Shown here in pieces: positions 14,443 to 19,553 of a stretch of DNA of 19,553 bases. The notes beneath the pieces are model-generated. The model saw only the letters and a program-made list of their open reading frames with translations. It was not told where the DNA came from and made no database searches. Source of the stretch: CAZTLI01 sp964614375 (GTDB taxonomy: Bacteria > Chloroflexota > Anaerolineae > Aggregatilineales > Phototrophicaceae); assembly GCA_964614375.1 (NCBI GenBank), contig CAZTLI010000045.1, positions 1 to 19,553 of the forward strand. The letters run 5' to 3'. Position 1 is the first letter of the stretch. Each line of letters starts with the position of its first letter. The translations under genes were made by a program, and so were the position numbers.

Positions 14443-15236
14443 CGATAGCGGCGCACGAAGGTGCGGTCGCGGGTGATGCGTACTAGATTGAAACCGGGCT
14501 GCGAGTCGAAATTGGGCGTGGTCGTGTCCATGCCGGGATAGGCGTGAAATTGACACCAGCCGCTGGCAGCCGAATGATAGGCCACGCCATCGCGCACGTA
14601 ATCCACGGCCTGATGGACATGCCCGAAGAATACGCCGCGCAGTCTGTGAACGGCTTTTTTGATAATCGCGTGCATGGCGTCGGTATTTTGAATGCCCATA
14701 AAATCGTCCAGCCAGGGGATGCCCATTTGCGGATTATGATGGGTAATCAACACCAGCGGGCGGTCATCAGCAGCAGAACAGATGTGGTCTAAAAACGCCA
14801 ACTGGTCGTCGGTGATGAGACCACGCGGCACGTCTGTCGTCCCGTTACTATCGAACACGGCGATTTGCACGCCTTTCACCTCAAATTGATAGTGATACGG
14901 CAGGATAAGCTGGGCGGGGCTGCGTCCGAGCAATACCTCTTGCATCGCCGCGCTGTCGTCGTGATTGCCCACCACATAATAGACCGGCACTTTGAGCGCG
15001 CTCAGGATGGCGTGGGCAATTTCATAGGCTTCGGGAACGGGGTCATAGGCCACATCGCCTGAATGCAGGATGAAGTCGGGCGTGAATGGCAGCGCATTCA
15101 CCTGTTCGACCAGTAATTTCGCGCCCAACTGTGTGCTGTAACGCGGCGGGACGAAATCATGTTCACCTGCATAGGCCGGGTCGGGATGGATGTGGGTATC
15201 GCTAATTTGGACGAATACCAGACTATCGGCGGGCAT
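14424..15236 (-). CDS. Calcineurin-like metallophosphoesterase (CpdA/Icc-like)
   Basis: The 270-residue cytoplasmic phosphoesterase has all five metal-binding blocks: SDTHIH (Asp13, His15), HSGDVAYDP (Asp61), GNHDD (Asn91, His92), THHNP (His166) and GHVH (His206, His208). The order and spacing fit the class III cyclic nucleotide phosphodiesterase/CpdA branch, so cAMP or another phosphodiester or monoester may be the substrate. This cannot be fixed from sequence. ATG 15236 has AGGAGA six bases upstream. A TATAGT lies at 15267-15272. It is downstream of transketolase on the same strand but separated by a strong hairpin, so it is probably a separate transcript. Confidence 0.9.
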   Translation of the reverse strand: MPADSLVFVQISDTHIHPDPAYAGEHDFVPPRYSTQLGAKLLVEQVNALPFTPDFILHSGDVAYDPVPEAYEIAHAILSALKVPVYYVVGNHDDSAAMQEVLLGRSPAQLILPYHYQFEVKGVQIAVFDSNGTTDVPRGLITDDQLAFLDHICSAADDRPLVLITHHNPQMGIPWLDDFMGIQNTDAMHAIIKKAVHRLRGVFFGHVHQAVDYVRDGVAYHSAASGWCQFHAYPGMDTTTPNFDSQPGFNLVRITRDRTFVRRYRYPPPE

Positions 15237-15266
15237 GGAAATCTCCTGTGTGTGGTGCTGCTACTT

Positions 15267-15272
15267 ACTATA
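15267..15272 (-). promoter_or_regulatory. Candidate -10 element for the metallophosphoesterase gene
   Basis: TATAGT on the minus strand, 30 bases before ATG 15236 and just upstream of the AGGAGA ribosome site. The -35 position has no clear match. Confidence 0.35.
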
Positions 15273-15311
15273 GCGCGGAATTGCCTCATCCATAACTGTG
15301 TAGAAAAATTT

Positions 15312-15387
15312 GAACCGCAAAGGACACAGAGCGGAAATGTAAAAATTGTGGTTTTTCACGCTGTGTTCTCCGGGATTGTGGCGGTTC
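15312..15387. terminator. 76-base inverted repeat, probable bidirectional terminator
   Basis: GAACCGC (15312-15318) pairs with GCGGTTC (15381-15387). Inside, ACACAG (15324-15329) can pair with CTGTGT (15361-15366), and AAAAA with TTTTT near the tip. On the plus strand it is followed by GG and seven Ts. On the minus strand the right side continues as AAATTTTTC. It therefore could end the transketolase transcript (minus) and also block plus-strand readthrough. The arms (AACCGCAAAGGACACAGAG) resemble dispersed intergenic repeat elements of some genomes, so it may be a mobile-type palindrome used as a terminator. Confidence 0.6.
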
Positions 15388-15394
15388 GGTTTTT

Positions 15395-17401
15395 TTAATC
15401 CTCTAGCAGGCTCGCTGCGGCTTCGGCGACGTTTTGGGCGGTCAGGCCATATTCTGCGTAGATGCGTTCGTAAGGTGCGCTGGCCCCAAAGGTATCAACA
15501 CCAATGGCGATGCCATCCAGCCCGACAAACTTCTGCCAGCCGAGTGTCACGCCCGCCTCGATGCTGACCCGTGCAATCACATCAGCGGGCAGCACCGCCT
15601 CTTGATAAGCTTCATCCTGCGCGTCGAACAATTCCCATGACGGCATGGATACGACGCGGGCGCTAATGCCTTCGTCGGTCAGCAGGTCAAAGGCTTCGAG
15701 CGCGATATGCACTTCGCTGCCAGTGGCGATGAGGATAACTTCGGGGTCGTTGTCGGCTTCTGCCAGGATATAACCCCCACGCCGCACGCCTTCACGAATG
15801 CCTTCGGGATTATCCGCCAGAATGGGCAGATTCTGACGTGTGAAAATCAGGGCTGTTGGACTATTCAATTCCATCGCTGCTATCCAGGCGCCCGCCGTCT
15901 CGTTGGCATCTGCCGGACGGATAACTGTCAGGTTGGGAATCGTCCGCAGCGCCATCAGATGTTCAACAGGTTGATGGGTGGGGCCGTCTTCACCGAGGCC
16001 GATGCTGTCATGGGTATAGACATAAATGGTGGGCAGTTCCATCAACGAACCCAAACGCACCGCACCGCGCATATAATCGCTGAAGGTGAGGAAGGTGGCT
16101 GTGTAGGGTTTGATGATACCGCCATGCAAAGCTAGCCCATTGACAATCGCGCCCATGCCATGTTCACGAATCCCGAAGCGCAGGTTACGCGCAGCCGGCT
16201 GCTGTGGGCCAGTATGTGCCGCGCCGCTGATGAGGGTTTTGGTGCTGCCCGCGAGGTCCGCATCGCCACCAATCATCGTCGGGATGTGTTTGGCGATAGC
16301 GTTGAGCACCTGTCCGCTGGCGCTGCGGGTGGCGATGGGTTTGGCGTCGGCAAATGTCGGCACATCGGCATCCCAGCCGGCGGGCAGTTTTCCACTGAAG
16401 GCCGCATCCCATTCTTTCGCTAAATCGGGATGGGCATCGCGCCACGCTTTGAATGCCGCCTTCCATTCGCTTTCATAGGCTGCTCCATTATCTACAGCCC
16501 CGCGGAAGTGCTCCAGCGCATCGCCGGGAATATAAAAATCCTCTTGAGGCCAACCATAGGCTTCTTTCGTCAGTTTGATTTCGTCCACGCCCAATGGCGA
16601 CCCATGTGCCTCACTCGTCCCGGCTTTATGCGGGCTGCCATAGCCGATGACTGTTCGCACGCAGATGAGCGAGGGTTTAGCGGTGACGGATTTAGCGGTG
16701 TTAATCGCCGCATCTATCGTTGACACATCGTTACCATCTTCAACCACCTGTGTGTGCCAGCCGATGGCCTTAAACTTCGCCGGCACGTCTTCCGTGAAGG
16801 TCATGCGGGCTTCGCCATCGAGCGTGATTTGATTGTCGTCATACAGGAAAATGAGCTTACCCAATCCCCATGTGCCCGCCAACGAACACGCCTCCATGAA
16901 CACGCCTTCCATCATGTCCCCATCACTGACAATGGCGTAAGTATAGTGGTCGATGACGGTGTGCCCATCACGGTTGAAATGGTCGGCGAGGAAGACCTCC
17001 GCCAGCGCCAATCCGACGGCATTCGCACCGCCCTGACCGAGCGGGCCGGTGGTGGTCTCGACGCCGGGTGTGAGATGATTTTCGGGATGACCGGGCGTTT
17101 TACTGCCCCACTGCCGGAAATTTTTGATGTCGTCCAGCGACAAATCGTAACCCGTCAGATGCAGCAGACTGTAAATCAACATCGAGCCATGCCCCGCGCT
17201 CAAGACAAAACGGTCCCGATTAGGCCACTGTGGATTGCGGGGATTATGACGCAGGTGGCGTGTCCACAGGGTATAGGCCATTGCCGCCGCGCCCATAGGC
17301 AGCCCGGGATGCCCACTGTTGGCCTTTTGCACAGCATCTATCGACAGGGTGCGGATGGTATTGATGGCTTTTTGTTGGAGTTCAGGCGATACGGTAGCCA
17401 C
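15395..17401 (-). CDS. tkt: Transketolase
   Basis: A thiamine-diphosphate enzyme moving two-carbon units between sugar phosphates in the pentose phosphate and related pathways. The full-length 668-residue protein shows SGHPGLPMGAA (His31), SAGHGSML (His71), GPLGQGGANAVG, the cofactor motif SDGDMMEGV (Asp160) to DDNQI (Asn190), HGSPLG, the catalytic FGIREHGM glutamate block, and THDSIGLGEDGPTHQPVEH. I start at GTG 17401 because GAGGAAG lies eight bases before it and the product MATVSPELQQKAI matches family N-termini. The frame is also open from GTG 17434, which lacks a ribosome site. It is the only metabolic enzyme of its pathway in the window. Function is firm. Confidence 0.97.
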   Translation of the reverse strand: MATVSPELQQKAINTIRTLSIDAVQKANSGHPGLPMGAAAMAYTLWTRHLRHNPRNPQWPNRDRFVLSAGHGSMLIYSLLHLTGYDLSLDDIKNFRQWGSKTPGHPENHLTPGVETTTGPLGQGGANAVGLALAEVFLADHFNRDGHTVIDHYTYAIVSDGDMMEGVFMEACSLAGTWGLGKLIFLYDDNQITLDGEARMTFTEDVPAKFKAIGWHTQVVEDGNDVSTIDAAINTAKSVTAKPSLICVRTVIGYGSPHKAGTSEAHGSPLGVDEIKLTKEAYGWPQEDFYIPGDALEHFRGAVDNGAAYESEWKAAFKAWRDAHPDLAKEWDAAFSGKLPAGWDADVPTFADAKPIATRSASGQVLNAIAKHIPTMIGGDADLAGSTKTLISGAAHTGPQQPAARNLRFGIREHGMGAIVNGLALHGGIIKPYTATFLTFSDYMRGAVRLGSLMELPTIYVYTHDSIGLGEDGPTHQPVEHLMALRTIPNLTVIRPADANETAGAWIAAMELNSPTALIFTRQNLPILADNPEGIREGVRRGGYILAEADNDPEVILIATGSEVHIALEAFDLLTDEGISARVVSMPSWELFDAQDEAYQEAVLPADVIARVSIEAGVTLGWQKFVGLDGIAIGVDTFGASAPYERIYAEYGLTAQNVAEAAASLLED

Positions 17402-17500
17402 AGTTTTATCTTCCTCTGTTGTAAAGCGGTTCACAAAACGACATACACGGCATACACCGTTGAATCGGTTGCATGGGGGTATTTCTCGCTATCGGAGTGC

Positions 17501-17506
17501 ATTATA
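17501..17506 (-). promoter_or_regulatory. Consensus -10 hexamer upstream of transketolase
   Basis: TATAAT on the minus strand within an AT-rich stretch. TTAAAT stands 17 bases upstream as a poor -35. Transcription would start near 17494, giving a leader of about 90 bases before GTG 17401. Confidence 0.4.
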
Positions 17507-17598
17507 TCTTGAAAAACGTAAATATTTAACCATCTTACTCTATTCCCATTGCGCGGTTTATGAATTTCTCGTAACCTGATGATTACGGGAGAGAGTGT

Positions 17599-18039
17599 AT
17601 GATGTACACAATTGAAGATTTAGGACATGGGATTAGTCGCTATTGGATTGATCCCGGCGAAATCATTTGTATCGCCACTGAAGGGGATATGTCTCGTTCA
17701 GCGGTAGACACCTGGACCGATGCGTGTTTGGAGTCGATTAATGGGTGGCCCGGCGAAGCCCCTATCTTTGTTTTGCTGGATGTGTCCAGCGAAAAGCAGG
17801 GTTTTACGCCCTATAGCAGCCGCCGCACGCGCGAAATATTTAACCACATCGCCTATCGTACCGGGTCACACGTCGCCGTTTTATTGCAGAATAACTTCAT
17901 CAATCAGGTGATTCGTTTATTTGTCACGGGGCTGATGCGTGGCAATAACCACATCAAAATCCAATTTTTTACCGAGCGTGAAGAGGCGATACGCTGGTTG
18001 GAATTGGCCTTTGCCGAGTTTGAACGCCGCGTGAAGTAA
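17599..18039 (+). CDS. SpoIIAA/STAS-like small protein
   Basis: The 146-residue soluble protein has alternating strands and helices: ISRYWIDPGEIICIATEGDM, then an AVDTWTDACLESIN helix, APIFVLLDVSSEKQGFTPYS, SHVAVLLQNNF and a terminal TEREEAIRWLELAF helix. The order, with a central APIFVLLDVS strand, is that of STAS/SpoIIAA-like proteins and is comparable with the product at 4161-4544, although the sequences differ a lot. Such proteins may sense ligands or bind partners; the role here is unknown. ATG 17599 follows a GGGAGAG site by five bases. A short hairpin (CGTAA/TTACG, about 17570-17587) sits just before it. It is divergent from transketolase and stands alone. Confidence 0.75.
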   Translation: MMYTIEDLGHGISRYWIDPGEIICIATEGDMSRSAVDTWTDACLESINGWPGEAPIFVLLDVSSEKQGFTPYSSRRTREIFNHIAYRTGSHVAVLLQNNFINQVIRLFVTGLMRGNNHIKIQFFTEREEAIRWLELAFAEFERRVK

Positions 18040-18116
18040 ACCCTCGCATCTTGCAGCATCAATCATTTGCGCTGACTCAACGGCATTCGCGCCTGCCGCC
18101 ATCCACCGCAGTCCTG

Positions 18117-18125
18117 TGCTATAAT
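18117..18125 (+). promoter_or_regulatory. Extended -10 promoter for the four-TM SH3b protein
   Basis: TGCTATAAT is a perfect extended -10 (TG, one base, TATAAT), which can work without a -35. Transcription would start near 18132. This rules out the in-frame ATG at 18124, which lies inside the element, and supports ATG 18160 as the start. Confidence 0.6.
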
Positions 18126-18159
18126 GCGCTGGATTGCTGGTCACTATGAAGCGGGTTAC

Positions 18160-19365
18160 ATGGCGTTCTTCTTTCTGCTGCTTGGCGCGGCATTTGCCCT
18201 CATCCTCACCCTGAGTAACATCTATCGCACATTGCGCCGCCGCCCAACCATCACACTGGGCGAAGTGCGGCTGTTTTTTTTCACCGCTATCCTCATCATG
18301 GTGGCGTTGATTATCAAGAATCAGGGCGACAATCGCTATACTGTTGTCGAATGGGGCGTGCTCGTCATCGCCAGCAGTCTGATTGTGATTGGTTTACTGC
18401 TAGCGGGAGTAGAGCTGTTCACCCGTCGCCAGCGTCTGCGGCAGTCACGCGGCATTTTCACATTTGGCGTGGGCGTGCTGATGGGCTTCTCGGCGCTGAC
18501 GATGCCCTTGATAGCCGGGTCGATTGTGCGCGAGGCGGTTTTTTCCATCACAACCCCTGTGCCGGTGAACGTCACGCCGGGGCCGACGCTCGACCCGGAA
18601 CAACGTATCGCCCAGATTACCGAACCGCTGTTCCAGCTTATCGCCGAGGAAACCGGGCTGGATGCTGAAACGGTCTTAGCCGAAGTCGAGGGTGGGCGCA
18701 CGATTGCCGAACTGGTTATCGAAAATGGCGGCGACATTGAACGCCTCATCAGTCGCGGGATAGCGATTCTGACCGAACAAATCAACCAGCTTGAACGCGA
18801 AGGCCTGATTTCGTCCGCACAGGCAGTGAGCTTATTGAATATCCTGCCGTTTGGTGTGCGCTATATCGTCATGAACGACATTGACAGCATTCAAAATCTG
18901 TTTGGCGGGCAAATTCCAACACCCAACGCGACACAGGTCGTCATGACCCAAACCGCCGCCGTCATCACCCCGACAATTATCACCCGCACACCCACAGTCA
19001 CACCGTCTATCACGCGCACGCCGACATCGACGCCAACCGTCACACCCTCACGCACGCCACGCCCAACCGATTCGCCCACGCCCACGCGCGAACGTTTCCA
19101 ATCGCCGACACCGACCTTAACGCCGACACTGCCTAATCCGTGCCTTGCGGTGATGAACTTCAATGTCAATCTGCGGACGCAGCCCGACCTCGAAGACTCC
19201 GAAGTCGTGACGACCATACCCTTCCAAACGGTTGTCGCGGTCTATGGTCGCACAGAGGATCGTTTGTGGTGGTTCGGGGAATATGAGGGACAGGCCGGCT
19301 GGTTGAGCGCCGAATTTATCGCCCTCACGCCTGCCTGTGAGGTGCTGCCTGTTCGCAGGCCGTGA
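18160..19365 (+). CDS. Four-TM membrane protein with Thr/Pro-rich linker and C-terminal SH3b domain
   Basis: The 401-residue protein has four membrane helices in the first ~135 residues (AFFFLLLGAAFALILTL, FFFTAILIMVALII, WGVLVIASSLIVIGLLLAG, GVLMGFSALTMPLIAG). A helical region follows (about 155-255) with an ETGLDAETVLAEVEGGRTIAE-like motif. A mucin-like Thr/Pro/Ser linker (about 265-325) leads to a final SH3b domain (about 327-390; VNLRTQPDLEDSEVV, WWFGEYEGQAGWL). The SH3b domain probably lies outside the cell and binds wall or surface glycan. The function is not known. I use ATG 18160 because the frame's earlier ATG at 18124 overlaps a strong -10 element. No partner gene is visible. Confidence 0.78.
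   Translation: MAFFFLLLGAAFALILTLSNIYRTLRRRPTITLGEVRLFFFTAILIMVALIIKNQGDNRYTVVEWGVLVIASSLIVIGLLLAGVELFTRRQRLRQSRGIFTFGVGVLMGFSALTMPLIAGSIVREAVFSITTPVPVNVTPGPTLDPEQRIAQITEPLFQLIAEETGLDAETVLAEVEGGRTIAELVIENGGDIERLISRGIAILTEQINQLEREGLISSAQAVSLLNILPFGVRYIVMNDIDSIQNLFGGQIPTPNATQVVMTQTAAVITPTIITRTPTVTPSITRTPTSTPTVTPSRTPRPTDSPTPTRERFQSPTPTLTPTLPNPCLAVMNFNVNLRTQPDLEDSEVVTTIPFQTVVAVYGRTEDRLWWFGEYEGQAGWLSAEFIALTPACEVLPVRRP
18958..19095 (+). repeat. Low-complexity Thr/Pro-coding repeat
   Basis: A run of short imperfect repeats of the ACGCCGACA / ACACCCACAGTC kind encodes TP-rich units such as TPTVTPSITRTPTSTPTVTP. It is a flexible extracytoplasmic spacer, possibly glycosylated, between the membrane part and the SH3b domain. 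Confidence 0.8.
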
Positions 19366-19553
19366 GCATCGCATCAATCTAATCCGCCGCAGCAGCAATA
19401 ATGGTACGGGCTTTGGCATCGTACTATCTATCGGAGAGGATGCAGCACATACCAGTGCCTAAAATGCGACGATACGTGATCGCTTTGCCAGAGGTGGACA
19501 TTTACCAATGTGCGCCGTAAAGCCCCTTGATTTAGCTATGGGGATATAAGGCG
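19366..19553. other. Right-end non-coding stretch
   Basis: I see no supported gene here. A 26-codon frame from ATG 19440 to TAA 19520 is preceded by GGAGAGG but too close to the ATG, and it resembles nothing known to me. The stretch may be a 3' region or the upstream region of a gene beyond the window. Confidence 0.4.

Noticed and set aside
16754..17512. Plus-strand open frame of 252 codons
   Set aside because: Antisense to the N-terminal half of transketolase; no recognisable protein.
19440..19520. A possible 26-residue small protein
   Set aside because: The ribosome-site spacing is too short and there is no similarity or context to support it.

Overview
The window looks like an ordinary chromosomal segment of a Chloroflexota bacterium, probably an Anaerolineae-type lineage. 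This is inferred from protein style, not from a marker gene. The typical elements are a PknB-type kinase carrying SH3b and thrombospondin type-3 repeats, secreted propeller/SH3b proteins, SpoIIAA/STAS-like small proteins, a Uma2-family remnant, and a DUF318 permease paired with a TIGR03943 protein. No rRNA, tRNA, CRISPR array, IS element or phage gene was seen.

Layout. Positions 1-560 (-) hold the N-terminal part of a secreted protein cut by the left edge. Positions 871-3665 (+) are a tldD-tldE protease pair ended by a hairpin. Positions 3711-4544 (-) hold a SpoIIAA/STAS-like gene followed by a decayed Uma2 nuclease gene. Positions 4724-8679 (+) are a four-gene envelope cassette: DUF318 permease, TIGR03943 partner with a His-rich N-terminus, membrane-anchored Big_5/TolB-like propeller, and TlpA-like thioredoxin. 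Positions 8742-9848 (-) encode an M29 aminopeptidase that lacks the family's active-site tyrosine. Positions 10217-12493 (+) encode a transmembrane Ser/Thr kinase with extracytoplasmic SH3b and seven Ca-binding-type TSP3 repeats. Tail to tail with it (12496-14016, -) is a secreted propeller protein with an SH3b domain. Next come a start-less ribbon-helix-helix-like antitoxin reading frame (about 14149-14442, +), a metallophosphoesterase (14424-15236, -), a 76-nt inverted repeat/terminator, transketolase (15395-17401, -), a second STAS-like gene (17599-18039, +) and a four-TM SH3b protein (18160-19365, +).

Functionally the region mixes housekeeping (transketolase, TldD/E, M29 peptidase, phosphoesterase) with envelope and sensing functions (kinase, SH3b proteins, permease/thioredoxin cassette). 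The best candidate for an uncharacterised system is the 4724-8679 cassette, where a transporter pair, a surface propeller and a thioredoxin are encoded together. Several genes begin with TTG, and TATAGT/TATAAT hexamers lie just upstream of many starts. The sequence therefore shows something about this organism's start codons and -10 elements.
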